64,000 nt of DNA from Clostridia bacterium (GTDB lineage: Bacteria > Bacillota > Clostridia > Christensenellales > CAG-138): NCBI GenBank assembly GCA_017525875.1, contig JAFXSG010000025.1, forward strand, positions 81,633-145,632, read 5' to 3'. The notes under the pieces were generated by a model, which saw nothing but the letters and a program-made list of their open reading frames with translations, searched no databases and had not been told where the DNA came from. This document shows positions 24,959-34,652 of this stretch, one piece after another; positions within the stretch are counted from its first letter, which is position 1, and each line of letters opens with the position of its first letter. A program made the translations under genes and the position numbers.

Positions 24959-25514
24959 TGAGTAGACCCTCCTTTTCAAGATAGGATCGGAGCTTTTGCC
25001 TTGTTCTCGAAAGGATGACCGAAGCGTTGTTCTCGCTGATCCGGAACCGCTTTGCGATCTCGGCGATCGGTTCCGCATAAAAACAGCGGCGGATGAAGAC
25101 GCCCGCGTCGCGGCGGCTGAGCGTGTGCAGGAAGGCGTTCACGGCGCGCGACAACTGCTTTGCGTCGATCTCGCCAATAACGCTGTTTTCGGACGGGATA
25201 CACTCCGAGAGCTCATCGAGCACCAGCGCGGTCTCGCCGCCTCCGCGTTTTTCGGCGTGAAGCGTATTGTAGCGGTTGACGGCGATATTCCGTGTCAGCT
25301 TGGCAAGGTAGAGCCGAAGGTTTCCTGGCCTTGTGGGCGGGATGGAATCCCATGCGGCGAGCAGCGCGTCGTTGACGCACTCCTCGGCGTCCTCGGCGCT
25401 GTGCAGAATATTGTTCGCAACGGTGAAGCAATATGCTCCGCAGCTCGCTTTCGTTTCGGCAGCGGCGCGCGCATCCCTGCCGAAATACAGTGCGATGATC
25501 TCCTCGTCCTTCAT
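24948..25514 (-). CDS. ECF-type RNA polymerase sigma factor
   Basis: A 188-residue sigma-70-family protein. Region 2 is seen in ILHSAEDAEECVNDALLAAW and LYLAKLTRNIAVNRY, and region 4 in IAEIAKRFRISENNASVILSRTRQKLRSYL, a helix-turn-helix. I start at the ATG at 25514, six bases after AAAGGA; a GTG 11 codons upstream is possible. It probably drives a small envelope-stress regulon with the overlapping membrane protein (inference). Confidence 0.88.
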   Translation of the reverse strand: MKDEEIIALYFGRDARAAAETKASCGAYCFTVANNILHSAEDAEECVNDALLAAWDSIPPTRPGNLRLYLAKLTRNIAVNRYNTLHAEKRGGGETALVLDELSECIPSENSVIGEIDAKQLSRAVNAFLHTLSRRDAGVFIRRCFYAEPIAEIAKRFRISENNASVILSRTRQKLRSYLEKEGLLNEE

Positions 25515-25590
25515 GGTGTGTCCTTTCATAGGGCATTCGCTCCTCACCCTATAAGACAGGAAAAATACACAAAGCTTACAGAAGAATCAA

Positions 25591-25619
25591 AAAGGCTCCC
25601 GCGTTCTGCGGAAGCCTTT
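25591..25619 (-). terminator. Terminator of the GGGtGRT operon
   Basis: A 12-position stem with one mismatch (AAAGGCTCCCGC / GCGGAAGCCTTT), followed on the minus strand by TTTTTGATTC. Confidence 0.8.
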
Positions 25620-25631
25620 GATGCGGCCTGA

Positions 25632-26633
25632 TTATTTCTTCATCGCTTCTTCGATGGCGACTGCGGTCGCGACGGTCGCGCCGACCATCGGGTTGTTGCC
25701 CATGCCGATGAGGCCCATCATCTCAACGTGCGCCGGAACGGAGCTGGAGCCTGCGAACTGCGCGTCGGAATGCATACGGCCCATGGTATCGGTCAGACCG
25801 TAGCTTGCGGGACCGGCGGCCATGTTGTCGGGGTGCAGGGTACGGCCGGTGCCGCCGCCGGACGCGACGGAGAAATACTTTTTCTTGTTCTCGATGCACC
25901 ACTTCTTGTAGGTGCCTGCGACCGGGTGCTGGAAGCGGGTGGGGTTGGTGGAGTTGCCGGTGATGGAGACGTCCACGTTCTCATAGCGCATGATCGCAAC
26001 GCCCTCGTTGACGTCGTCCGCGCCGTAGCAGCGGACAGCGCTCCTCTCGCCCTTGCTGAACGCCTTTTCCCACTTGATCTCGAGCTCGCCGGTGAAGCGG
26101 TTCAGCTCGGTCTCGACGTGGGTGAAGCCGTTGATGCGGGAGATGATGTAGGAAGCGTCCTTGCCGAGGCCGTTGAGGATGACCTTGAGGGGCTCCTGGC
26201 GGACCTTGTTCGCGGTGCGTGCGATGCCGATCGCGCCTTCCGCCGCGGCAAAGCTCTCGTGGCCGGCGAGGAACGCGAAGCACTTGGTCTCTTCCTTGAG
26301 GAGCATCGCGCCGAGGTTGCCGTGGCCGATGCCTACCTTGCGGTGATCTGCGACGGAACCGGGGATGCAGAAGCTCTGCAGGCCCTGGCCGATGTATTCG
26401 GCGGCCTTAGCGGCGGTCTTCGCGCGGTGCTTGATCGCGATCGCGGCGCCGACGGTGTATGCCCAAACGGCGTTCTCGAAAGCGATGGGCTGTATGCCCT
26501 GAACGATCGAACGCACGTCGATGCCCTTCGCTTCGACTATATTCTTTGCTTCCTCAAGGCCGGAGATCTTGTGGTCGTTGAGGATGTAGTTGATCTTGGA
26601 GATCCTTCTTTCGTAGCCTTCAAAAGTGATCAT
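25632..26633 (-). CDS. GGGtGRT-family protein
   Basis: A 333-residue protein of the GGGtGRT family, named for the motif seen here as SVASGGGTGRTLHPD (about residue 258). Its biochemical role is not established. It has no membrane segment and is glycine-rich near KVGIGHGNLGAMLL and FAFLAGHESFAAAEG. In Clostridia and other anaerobes it commonly sits with a NifU-like scaffold gene, as here (10-base gap), which suggests Fe-S or metal-centre biology. ATG at 26633 with GAGGTG upstream is preferred over a GTG three codons earlier. Confidence 0.9.
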   Translation of the reverse strand: MITFEGYERRISKINYILNDHKISGLEEAKNIVEAKGIDVRSIVQGIQPIAFENAVWAYTVGAAIAIKHRAKTAAKAAEYIGQGLQSFCIPGSVADHRKVGIGHGNLGAMLLKEETKCFAFLAGHESFAAAEGAIGIARTANKVRQEPLKVILNGLGKDASYIISRINGFTHVETELNRFTGELEIKWEKAFSKGERSAVRCYGADDVNEGVAIMRYENVDVSITGNSTNPTRFQHPVAGTYKKWCIENKKKYFSVASGGGTGRTLHPDNMAAGPASYGLTDTMGRMHSDAQFAGSSSVPAHVEMMGLIGMGNNPMVGATVATAVAIEEAMKK

Positions 26634-26643
26634 GGTTTCCACC

Positions 26644-27336
26644 TCATTCCTTGCGGGGGTCGATGACCTTGGCGGCTTCGTTGAACCTGCCGTAGGTCTT
26701 AACGAATTTTGCGTAAGCGTCGTTGGGCGTTTCGCCGGCCTTGATCGCTTCCATCATTTTGCCGAGGTTGACGAACTCATAACCGATGATCTCGTCGTTC
26801 TCGTCGAGCGCGAGCCTGGTGATATAGCCCTCGGTGAGGTTCAGATAGCGTGCGCCCTTTGCGCGGGTGCTGTAGGTGGTGCCGATCATGCTGCAAAGGC
26901 CTTTGCCGAGGTCTTCGAGGCCTGCGCCGATCGAAAGCCCGTTCTCGGAGAACGCGCTCTGGCTGCGGCCGTAGACGATCTGGAGGAAGAGCTCGCGCAT
27001 GGCGGTGTTGATCGCGTCGCAGACGAGGTCGGTATTGAGCGCTTCGAGGAGAGTCTTGCCGGGAAGGATCTCCGCCGCCATAGCCGCGGAGTGCGTCATG
27101 CCGCTGCAGCCGATGGTCTCCACGAGCGCTTCCTCGATGACGCCGTCCTTGACGTTGAGCGTCAGCTTGCAGGCGCCCTGTTGGGGAGCGCACCAACCGA
27201 TGCCGTGAGTGAAGGCGCTGATATCGCTAATCTGCTTCGCCTTTACCCACTGGCCCTCTTCGGGTATTGGGGCGGGTTCGTGCACCGCGCCTTTGCGGAC
27301 GCAGCACATGTTCTTTACGTCGATCGTGTATTCCAT
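26644..27336 (-). CDS. Iron-sulfur cluster assembly scaffold-like protein (NifU/IscU N-terminal fold)
   Basis: A 230-residue protein. Residues ~60-140 match the IscU/NifU scaffold core: TIGCSGMTHSAAMAAEILPGKT, with the cluster cysteine in GCSG. Further cysteines are in KNMCCVRKG and IGWCAPQQGACKL. It is longer than housekeeping IscU (about 130) because of extra N- and C-terminal segments. It is the first gene of the two-gene operon with the GGGtGRT gene and is probably specialised to that partner rather than to general Fe-S assembly (inference). Confidence 0.85.
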   Translation of the reverse strand: MEYTIDVKNMCCVRKGAVHEPAPIPEEGQWVKAKQISDISAFTHGIGWCAPQQGACKLTLNVKDGVIEEALVETIGCSGMTHSAAMAAEILPGKTLLEALNTDLVCDAINTAMRELFLQIVYGRSQSAFSENGLSIGAGLEDLGKGLCSMIGTTYSTRAKGARYLNLTEGYITRLALDENDEIIGYEFVNLGKMMEAIKAGETPNDAYAKFVKTYGRFNEAAKVIDPRKE

Positions 27337-27383
27337 ATAAAAACCCTTTCTGTTTAGATTCTTTGATTTAATATATTTGTGTT

Positions 27384-27411
27384 ATTATACCATATTATTC
27401 CCGCATTGCAA
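27384..27411 (-). promoter_or_regulatory. Promoter of the scaffold-GGGtGRT operon
   Basis: Minus strand TTGCAA, 16-bp spacer, TATAAT, 48 bases before the start codon. Confidence 0.7.
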
Positions 27412-27434
27412 TAGGCAATCCCGGAAAAGAGAAA

Positions 27435-27460
27435 AACTCCGGTCATATATCCCCGGAGTT
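27435..27460 (-). terminator. Terminator of alr
   Basis: Stem AACTCCGG / CCGGAGTT with a 10-nt loop, then TTTCTCTTT on the minus strand, just after the alr stop. Confidence 0.8.
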
Positions 27461-27473
27461 TTATAAAGCAGTT

Positions 27474-28598
27474 TCAGCCGATATACACCCTCGGGACGCG
27501 CTTTGATACAAGGCACGCAAGCTCATAGTTGATGGTCCCGACGATCTGGGAGACCTCCTCAAGGCTCATGCCGCCCTTGCCGAACAGGATCGCCTCGTCG
27601 CCGGGTTTCACGTCGCCGCCGGTGACGTTCGCCATGGCAACGTCCATGCAGATCCTTCCGATCTGGGGATAGAACCGGTTGTTGATAGCGATACGCGCCT
27701 GATTGGAGAGCCGGCGGTTGTACCCGTCCGCATAGCCCGCGCAAATGACCGCGCTCCTGATGGGCTCGGTCACGGTGAAGGTCCTTCCGTAGCTGACCGT
27801 GGCGCCGGCGGGGAGCTCGCGCACCTGCGTAACGCGGGATTTCAGCGTCATTACGGGCTCGAGCACGCCGTATTCGACGGGACGGCTGTTAGGATAAAGG
27901 CCGTAGAGGATGATTCCCTCGCGGATGGAGTCGAAATGCACGGGGCTTGAAAGGATCGCAGCGGAATTGGAAACGTGGCAGTTCGGGATGCGGATGCCGC
28001 GCTCCGCAAGGCCGTTAAACACGGTCGCGTAGTTGCGATATTGGAACGAGGTGAAATCATATTGAGCGGGGTCGTCCGCCGCGGCAAAGTGGGTATACAT
28101 GCCGGTGACGTCCAGATTGCTCATGTTGCAGATGCGCTCCACGGCGTCCACGGCTTCGCGGTGGTTCGCCTGCGCGAAGATGCCGATGCGGCTCATGCCC
28201 GTGTCGATGCCGACGTGCACCTTGACGGTCACGCCAAGCTCCTTTGCCGCGCGGTTCATGGCGACGGCGTGCGCTTCGTCAACGATCGTCTGTTCAAGGT
28301 CGAGCGCTGCGATCTGCTCAGCGTGGACGGGATCGGTATAGCCGAGGACGAGGATGGGCAGTTTGATGCCGGCGTCGCGCAGCTCGAGCGCTTCCCAAAA
28401 GGTTGCGACGGCGAACATATCGGCGCCGTTTGCTTCAAGATATTTTCCGCACTGTACCGCGCCGTGGCCGTATGCGTCCGCTTTGATGACGCAGATGACC
28501 TTTCGGCCGATATTGCGCTTGGCGTAGTCGAGGTTGTGTTTGAGAGCCTTGAGGTCGATCTCGACCCATGTCCTTGCGGTCTTGTCCTCGTTTTGCAT
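27474..28598 (-). CDS. alr: Alanine racemase
   Basis: A 374-residue PLP enzyme interconverting L- and D-alanine for peptidoglycan. The PLP lysine is in VICVIKADAYGHG (about residue 40), and the C-terminal catalytic tyrosine region is VSYGRTFTVTEP with CAGYADGYNRRLSN. The start at 28598 has AGGAGG upstream. Because the ornithine pathway releases D-alanine, this enzyme could also feed that product back to L-alanine (inference). Confidence 0.96.
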   Translation of the reverse strand: MQNEDKTARTWVEIDLKALKHNLDYAKRNIGRKVICVIKADAYGHGAVQCGKYLEANGADMFAVATFWEALELRDAGIKLPILVLGYTDPVHAEQIAALDLEQTIVDEAHAVAMNRAAKELGVTVKVHVGIDTGMSRIGIFAQANHREAVDAVERICNMSNLDVTGMYTHFAAADDPAQYDFTSFQYRNYATVFNGLAERGIRIPNCHVSNSAAILSSPVHFDSIREGIILYGLYPNSRPVEYGVLEPVMTLKSRVTQVRELPAGATVSYGRTFTVTEPIRSAVICAGYADGYNRRLSNQARIAINNRFYPQIGRICMDVAMANVTGGDVKPGDEAILFGKGGMSLEEVSQIVGTINYELACLVSKRVPRVYIG

Positions 28599-28655
28599 GA
28601 AAACCTCCTGCATTTTCAGGTGATACAACTGTTTGCTATATAAAGAAAGCAAGCC

Positions 28656-29381
28656 TTAATGCATGCCTTCGGTGAACGCGTCGATAAAGAGATACACTGC
28701 GATCAGCAGGATGAAGACGCCGAGGACGATCCTGATGATCCTGCTCACACGCTCGTATTTGGGGCTTGCCATGAGCTTCTGAACGAAGCCGACGCTCGTC
28801 CCGGCGACGACGGAGAGCACGGCGTGACCGATCGAGAAGAACAGCAGCAGCAGAACGCCGAACAGGGTGCTGCCTTTGCCCGCGCCTGCGGCGACCGCCA
28901 TCAGCGCGATCACGACCGGAAGCGCGCAGTGCGAAGCGAATACGCCGGCGAGGACGCCCGCGATGAACGCGCCGAACCAGCCGGTGAGGCGGTTTTTCGC
29001 CATGATCGAGCTGCCGGAGGGGATGATGTTGATAACGTCCCACATCTGCAGCGCCATCAGAACGAGAAGGACGCCCATTGCGATATGCAGCCAGAATTCG
29101 GACTTTTCAAGCAGCCCGCCGATCAGCGAGGCGATGAGCCCGAACACGCAGAACACGACCGCGGAACCCAGCGCAAAAAGCAGGCTGAGCCAGAACGCGC
29201 GGCGCGAGCTCGGCATTTCGCCGCTCTCGCCTGCGCCGCCGACGTAGCCTATTATAAGAGGTATCGTCGAAAGCGAACACGGCATCAGCGAAGTAAGAAC
29301 GCCGGAAACGAGCGCGGCCACGGGGCCGAGCCAGGGCGTGACGTTTATAAGCTGCGAAAGCTTGTCGAGAAGAGCATCCAT
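28656..29381 (-). CDS. CcdA/DsbD-type thiol:disulfide transmembrane protein
   Basis: A 241-residue inner-membrane protein with about six hydrophobic helices. Two conserved cysteines each sit next to a proline as in CcdA/DsbD-beta: SLMPCSLSTIPL and FASHCALPVV. The family carries electrons from cytoplasmic thioredoxin to exported thiol proteins. No cytochrome c or exported thioredoxin gene is adjacent. It lies 17 bases after typA and probably shares its transcript. Confidence 0.85.
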   Translation of the reverse strand: MDALLDKLSQLINVTPWLGPVAALVSGVLTSLMPCSLSTIPLIIGYVGGAGESGEMPSSRRAFWLSLLFALGSAVVFCVFGLIASLIGGLLEKSEFWLHIAMGVLLVLMALQMWDVINIIPSGSSIMAKNRLTGWFGAFIAGVLAGVFASHCALPVVIALMAVAAGAGKGSTLFGVLLLLFFSIGHAVLSVVAGTSVGFVQKLMASPKYERVSRIIRIVLGVFILLIAVYLFIDAFTEGMH

Positions 29382-29398
29382 TCTTTACGGTTAATTGA

Positions 29399-31243
29399 TC
29401 AACCCTGCTGATCCTCGAGCGACTGGGCCTGCTTGCGGTTGAAATCCTTGACGCGCTGGTCCTTCGTGAGAAGGCGCTTGCGCATGCGGATGGATTTGGG
29501 CGTAACTTCCACGAGCTCGTCGTCGCGGATGAACTCAAGGCACTGCTCGAGGCTGAATTCGAGCGGGGGAGTGAGCCTCAGCGCTTCGTCGGAGCCGGAA
29601 GCGCGCATGTTGGTGACATGCTTCTTTTTGCAGACGTTGACGGTGATATCCTCGTTGCGCGAGCATTCGCCCACGATCTGACCTTCGTAGATCGGGTCGC
29701 CGGGGCTGACGAACAGCCTGCCGCGGTCCTGCGTGTTGAACAGGCCGTAGGAGTTGGCTTCGCCGCTCTCGCTTGCGACGAGGCTGCCGCGAGTGCGCTC
29801 CGCGATCTCGCCGGTGAAGGGTTCGTAGCCCTTGAAGATGTGGCTCATCACGCCGTTGCCGCGGGTATCGGTCAGCAGCTCGCTGCGGTAGCCCATGAGG
29901 CCTCGGGCAGGGATGTCGAAAACGAGTCTGACGCTGCCCTCGTCATCGCTGATCATGTTGTTCATGACCGCGCGTCGGGAGCCGAGCTTCTCCATGACGG
30001 TGCCCATGTATTCGCTCGGAACGTCGACGGTGAGCTCCTCGATGGGCTCGAGCAGATGGCCGTGCTCGTCGCGCTTCATGATAACGCGCGGGCGGGAGAC
30101 GGCGAATTCGTAATCCTGGCGGCGCATCGTCTCGATGAGGATGGAGAGATGCAGCTCGCCGCGGCCGCTGACCTTGAACGCGTCGGTGGAGTCGGTCGTC
30201 TCAACGCGCATGGATACGTTCGTTTCGACCTCTTTGAAGAGACGGTCGCGGAGATTGCGGGAGGTCACGTACTTGCCCTCGCGGCCGGCGAAGGGGCTGG
30301 TGTTGACGATGAAGTCCATGCTGACCGTCGGCTCGTCGATATGTACGAACGGCAGAGGCTCGACGTTCAGCGGGTCGCAGACGGTCTCGCCGATGGAGAT
30401 CCCCGCGATGCCCGCGACGGCAACTATGTCGCCCGCGCCGACGGAGTCGACCTCAACGCGCTTCAGACCTTCGAACCTGTACAGCCTGGAAAGCTTTGCT
30501 TCCCTGGGCTCGCCGCCCAAAGTGCAGACGGAGACCGTGCGGTTGCGGACGGCGGTGCCGCGTTCTATGCGGCCCACGCCGATACGGCCTACGTAATCGT
30601 CGTAATCGACCGTTGAAATGAGCAGCTGCAGGGGTTCGTCCTCCTCGCCGCCGGGCGCGGGGACCGAGGAAATGATCGTGTCGAACAGCGGCTGCATCGT
30701 GTTTTCGAGCTTATCGGGCTCAAAGCCGGAGATACCCTGCTTCGCGGAGGCGTAGATGATCGGAAAATCGCACTGTTCGTCCGTCGCGCCGAGCTCAAGG
30801 AACAGGTCCAGCGTTTCGGAGACCACCTCGTAGGGGCGTGCGCCGGGGCGATCGATCTTGTTGATGACCACGACGGGGATCTTGCCGAGCTCCAGCGCCT
30901 TGCGGAGCACGAAACGGGTCTGGGGCATGCAGCCCTCGAACGCGTCGACAAGAAGCAGGACGCCGTCAACCATCTTGAGGATGCGCTCAACCTCGCCGCC
31001 GAAATCGGCGTGGCCGGGAGTGTCAACGATATTGATGCGGTAGCCCTTGTAGTTTACCGCGGTATTCTTTGAAAGGATGGTGATGCCGCGCTCACGCTCG
31101 AGATCGTTGGAGTCCATAACGCGCTCCTGAACGGCCTCGTTCGCGCGGAATACGCCGCTCTGGCGGAGCAGCTGATCGACCAGCGTCGTCTTGCCGTGGT
31201 CGACGTGTGCAATGATCGCAATATTGCGGATTTTATCGTTCAT
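29399..31243 (-). CDS. typA: Translational GTPase BipA/TypA
   Basis: A 614-residue ribosome-associated GTPase of the EF-G superfamily, linked to 50S assembly and stress or low-temperature growth. G motifs are [18 protein letters not shown] and [13 protein letters not shown]-like domains and the BipA-specific C-terminal domain ([20 protein letters not shown]) follow. The ATG at 31243 has AAAGGT upstream; the open frame extends 16 codons more without support. Confidence 0.96.
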   Translation of the reverse strand: MNDKIRNIAIIAHVDHGKTTLVDQLLRQSGVFRANEAVQERVMDSNDLERERGITILSKNTAVNYKGYRINIVDTPGHADFGGEVERILKMVDGVLLLVDAFEGCMPQTRFVLRKALELGKIPVVVINKIDRPGARPYEVVSETLDLFLELGATDEQCDFPIIYASAKQGISGFEPDKLENTMQPLFDTIISSVPAPGGEEDEPLQLLISTVDYDDYVGRIGVGRIERGTAVRNRTVSVCTLGGEPREAKLSRLYRFEGLKRVEVDSVGAGDIVAVAGIAGISIGETVCDPLNVEPLPFVHIDEPTVSMDFIVNTSPFAGREGKYVTSRNLRDRLFKEVETNVSMRVETTDSTDAFKVSGRGELHLSILIETMRRQDYEFAVSRPRVIMKRDEHGHLLEPIEELTVDVPSEYMGTVMEKLGSRRAVMNNMISDDEGSVRLVFDIPARGLMGYRSELLTDTRGNGVMSHIFKGYEPFTGEIAERTRGSLVASESGEANSYGLFNTQDRGRLFVSPGDPIYEGQIVGECSRNEDITVNVCKKKHVTNMRASGSDEALRLTPPLEFSLEQCLEFIRDDELVEVTPKSIRMRKRLLTKDQRVKDFNRKQAQSLEDQQG

Positions 31244-31299
31244 AAAAACTACCTTTTCACAAAGTTCGGAGCGGTGCTCCCGTGTTTCCACAAAACCTT

Positions 31300-31328
31300 A
31301 TTTTAACCCTTTGACGCAATATTTTCAA
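31300..31328 (-). promoter_or_regulatory. Promoter of typA
   Basis: Minus strand TTGAAA, 17-bp spacer, TAAAAT, 57 bases before the start. Confidence 0.6.
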
Positions 31329-31387
31329 GCGGTTGAACGATTATATTATTCATGATGAAAAAACGGCGGACGAAAGCGAAAAGAAAA

Positions 31388-31408
31388 GAGCCTCCTTTTA
31401 GGAAGCTC
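31388..31408 (-). terminator. Terminator of the ABC exporter-rsmF transcript
   Basis: Stem GAGCTTCC / GGAGGCTC with one mismatch and a TAAAA loop, then TTTTCTTTTC on the minus strand. Confidence 0.75.
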
Positions 31409-31422
31409 AAGACGGGAAAGCG

Positions 31423-32784
31423 TTATCTGTACGAGCCGACGGTAAGCCCCCTCGGAAGATGGTTCTTCAGCTGACCGTCCGAGACCTTGCCGAAACCGAC
31501 GGCGAAGCCGCTGACCGTCACCGGGCAGAAACAGCCGGAGAACTCTTCGGCGTCACTTTCCGAGACGGGCAGCGTATTCCCTCCGAGGAATGAAAGCAGG
31601 AGCGGATCGTCCGGTGCGAAATCGAAGCATTTGCGGTAGCCGAGCCCGTGCGCCGCCATAAAGAACGCGTGCGAAGGCCTGAGCCTGCCCTTTGTGAATT
31701 CACCGACCTCGACCCCGAAAGAAACGATCGGCAGTGAAGCGAGCTCGTCCGGGTATTCGAACGGGCAGTAAACGAGCTTTTGCCCGTAAACGCAAAGAGG
31801 CAGAGCGGACGCGTTTTCGACCGACGCGGAAAGGAACTCCCGAACGGGTCTTTCGAGCGATTTGTCGGGCAAGCGGAGCGCTGAGCTTTTCTTAGCGGCG
31901 TTTCGTTCATCCTTCCTGCCGACCGCGGCGGATCGATCAAGGCTACCGCTGCGAACGAGCCTCGCGGCGAAATGACCTTCGCCCGTGCAGGTGTGCGGAT
32001 AAAGGCGGCGGGTCATTTCCGGGGAAAAGTCGGGATGATCCGACAGGAAACCTTCGATCACGCCTTCGTTTTCTTCCTGCGAAAACGTGCAGGTGGAATA
32101 AATGAGCTTGCCTCCCGGCGCGACGCATCGCGCGGCGCTCTCCATGATCGCACGCTGGCGCACGGCGCAGGAAGCAACGTGCTCTAAGGACCATTCAGCG
32201 ATCGCCTGCGGGTCCTTGCGGAACATCCCCTCGCCGGAGCAGGGCGCGTCGACTATCACGCGGTCGAAGTATCCCGGCAGAGCGTTTGCGACCGCATCCG
32301 GGTGAGCGCTCGTCACGACGGCGTTTGTCACGCCGAGCCGTTCGAGGTTCCTCGCAAGCTGTTTGGCGCGGGAGGGGACGATCTCGTTTGAAACGAGCAG
32401 GCCTTTGCCGCGGAGCCGCGCCGCCGCGCCGCCGCTCTTTCCGCCCGGTGCGGCGCAAAGATCGAGCACCTTCATTCCGGGTTCGATCCCCGCCTCGGCA
32501 ATAACGCTCATCGCGCTCGGCTCCTGCATATAGAACAGCCCGGCGATATGGTACGGGTGGGTGCCGATATGCTCCGCTTCTTCCAGGAGGACGAGCCCCT
32601 CGTCCAGCGTTTCGCTCCGGCCGACCTTCCACGGCGAAAGCTCGAGAAAACGCTCCTTCGAGAGCCGGAGCGTGTTGACGCGAAGACCGCGCACGGGCGG
32701 GAGATCGTACTGCGCGATGAACGCGTCGAACTCTTCTCCGAGCACGGTCTTCATTCTTTCGGTAAATCCTGCAGGCAGATCCAT
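31423..32784 (-). CDS. rsmF: 16S rRNA cytosine-C5 methyltransferase, RsmF/YebU type
   Basis: A 453-residue SAM-dependent RNA m5C methyltransferase of the NOL1/NOP2/Sun family. The SAM loop is VLDLCAAPGGKSG. The two catalytic cysteines are in DAPCSGEGMFRKDP and IYSTCTFSQEENE; the GEGMFRKDP wording is typical of RsmF. The C-terminal PUA-like region (GYRKCFDFAPDDPL) fits. It lies eight bases after the ABC exporter and is probably cotranscribed with it, which is an odd pairing unless both respond to ribosome-targeting drugs. Confidence 0.92.
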   Translation of the reverse strand: MDLPAGFTERMKTVLGEEFDAFIAQYDLPPVRGLRVNTLRLSKERFLELSPWKVGRSETLDEGLVLLEEAEHIGTHPYHIAGLFYMQEPSAMSVIAEAGIEPGMKVLDLCAAPGGKSGGAAARLRGKGLLVSNEIVPSRAKQLARNLERLGVTNAVVTSAHPDAVANALPGYFDRVIVDAPCSGEGMFRKDPQAIAEWSLEHVASCAVRQRAIMESAARCVAPGGKLIYSTCTFSQEENEGVIEGFLSDHPDFSPEMTRRLYPHTCTGEGHFAARLVRSGSLDRSAAVGRKDERNAAKKSSALRLPDKSLERPVREFLSASVENASALPLCVYGQKLVYCPFEYPDELASLPIVSFGVEVGEFTKGRLRPSHAFFMAAHGLGYRKCFDFAPDDPLLLSFLGGNTLPVSESDAEEFSGCFCPVTVSGFAVGFGKVSDGQLKNHLPRGLTVGSYR

Positions 32785-32792
32785 ATTATCCG

Positions 32793-34652
32793 TCAGTTCA
32801 GCACGTCCCGAGTGCTGTTTTCGGTGAACTGGGTGGTGTAGAGGTCGTAGTAGTAGCCGCGCAGTTTCAGCAGTTCGCGGTGGGTGCCGCTCTCGGTGAT
32901 CTTTCCGCCGCGGATAACGAGGATGCGGTCACAGGAGCGGATCGTCGAAAGCCTGTGCGCCACGATGAAGCTGGTCCTGTTCTGAAGCACCGTGCCGATC
33001 GCGTTCTGTATCAGCGCTTCGGTCTCCGTATCGATGGAGCTCGTCGCCTCGTCGAGCACGAAAATGCGCGGATCCGCGAGGATGACCCTCGCGAAGCTGA
33101 TCAGCTGCTTCTGGCCCGTGGAGAGCCTTGCGCCGCCTTCGCCCACTTCGGTGTCGTAGCCCTTTTCAAGGCTTTCGATGAAGCTGTCGGCATGCACCAT
33201 CTGAGCGGCGCGGACGACCTCTTCGTCCGTCGCGTCCTTGCGCCCGTAGCGGATATTGTCCCTGATGCTCCCGCTGAACAGATGCGGGCTCTGCAGCACA
33301 TAGCCGAGGCGGTCCTGCAGCCAGAGCTGGCTGCGCTCGCGGTAGTCGATGCCGTCGATAAGGATCGCGCCCCCGGTCGGCTCATAGAAGCGGCAAACGA
33401 GGTTGACGATCGTGCTCTTGCCCGCGCCTGTCTCGCCGACGAGCGCGATCTTTTCGCCGGGTCGGACGGTCAGATCAAAGTGATCGAGCACCTTTTCGCC
33501 CTCCTTATAGCTGAAGGAAACGTCGCGGAACTCGACTCCGCCCTCGATCTCCTCCCAGTTCTCGCGCTTCGGGTCGAAGCAGTCGCCGTACTTCTCGATG
33601 ACCTCGTCGGAATCGGTGATGTCGCAGGGCGTATCGAGCAGGGAGATGACGCGCTCGGCGCTGGCCTGCGCGCTCTGCAGCTCCGCGAAGATGCCGGCAA
33701 GCTGCTGCATCGGGTCGAAAAGGTTGGTACTGTACGAAATGAAGGAGGACAGCACGCCAATGGTCATCGTCGTTCCGAAGATCGTGGGTGCGATGACCGT
33801 CCTGCCGCCCGCGTAGAGCGCGATGGCGGTCGCGATGGAGCCGAGCGTCATAACGATGGGCGTGAACATCGCGGAGAGCACCGCGGCGCGGATCGAGGCC
33901 TTCTTCATAGTGCCGGCTTCGGCCTTGAACTCCTCGAAGTTCTTTTCCTCGCGCACGAGGGTCTTGGTCGTTACGGCGCCCATGATGCCCTCGTTGAAGG
34001 CGCTCGTGATGCGGGAGTTCTGCTTGCGCACGATGCGGTGCTGCCTGAGGATCCTGCGCTGGAAATACACGCTGATGACCGCGAGCGGGGGAAGCACAGT
34101 GAGGATCACGAGGCCGAGCTTCCAGTTCATAGCAAGCAGGAAGATGATGCAGCCGATGATGTAGCCGCTCGACCAGAAGATATCGGTCAGGCTCCACGCG
34201 ATCATCTCGGAAAGGCGGGGGATATCGCCGACCATTCGCGCCATGATGTAGCCCACGGCCGTCTTGTCATAATAAGAGAAGGAAAGCTGCTGAAGCTTTT
34301 TGAACGCGTCCTGACGGATGTCGTACGCGATCTTCACCTCGAGCTTGCCGCAGAACAGGATGAACGACACGACGCCCGCGCCCTGGAAGAGGACGAAGCC
34401 GAGGTAAACGAGCCCGAACGGGAGGAGCTTGCGCAGGCCCGCCTCGCCCTCCGCAACGATGTTGTCGATCGCGTAGCGGGTGAGCTGGGGGTAGAGGATG
34501 TCCACGAACGCGACGACGAGCATCAGAAAGATGACGCCTACGAAAAGCCAACGGTAGCGCAGCGCGTAGCGGAGCAGCCGCTTCCAAAGCTTGAGATCTA
34601 TCTTTTTGCTGAATTCTTCTTCACGAAGAGCGCTGGTCTGAAGGTCTTCCAT
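32793..34652 (-). CDS. Heterodimeric ABC exporter, second subunit
   Basis: A 619-residue half-transporter: six membrane helices (about residues 20-320), then a nucleotide-binding domain with Walker A GETGAGKST, signature LSTGQ and Walker B IFVLDEATSS. The catalytic Glu is present but the signature departs from LSGGQ. With its neighbour, which has LSGGQ but Asp in place of the catalytic Glu, it forms the asymmetric pair seen in BmrCD and TM287/288-type multidrug exporters. It starts immediately after the partner's stop. Confidence 0.9.
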   Translation of the reverse strand: MEDLQTSALREEEFSKKIDLKLWKRLLRYALRYRWLFVGVIFLMLVVAFVDILYPQLTRYAIDNIVAEGEAGLRKLLPFGLVYLGFVLFQGAGVVSFILFCGKLEVKIAYDIRQDAFKKLQQLSFSYYDKTAVGYIMARMVGDIPRLSEMIAWSLTDIFWSSGYIIGCIIFLLAMNWKLGLVILTVLPPLAVISVYFQRRILRQHRIVRKQNSRITSAFNEGIMGAVTTKTLVREEKNFEEFKAEAGTMKKASIRAAVLSAMFTPIVMTLGSIATAIALYAGGRTVIAPTIFGTTMTIGVLSSFISYSTNLFDPMQQLAGIFAELQSAQASAERVISLLDTPCDITDSDEVIEKYGDCFDPKRENWEEIEGGVEFRDVSFSYKEGEKVLDHFDLTVRPGEKIALVGETGAGKSTIVNLVCRFYEPTGGAILIDGIDYRERSQLWLQDRLGYVLQSPHLFSGSIRDNIRYGRKDATDEEVVRAAQMVHADSFIESLEKGYDTEVGEGGARLSTGQKQLISFARVILADPRIFVLDEATSSIDTETEALIQNAIGTVLQNRTSFIVAHRLSTIRSCDRILVIRGGKITESGTHRELLKLRGYYYDLYTTQFTENSTRDVLN

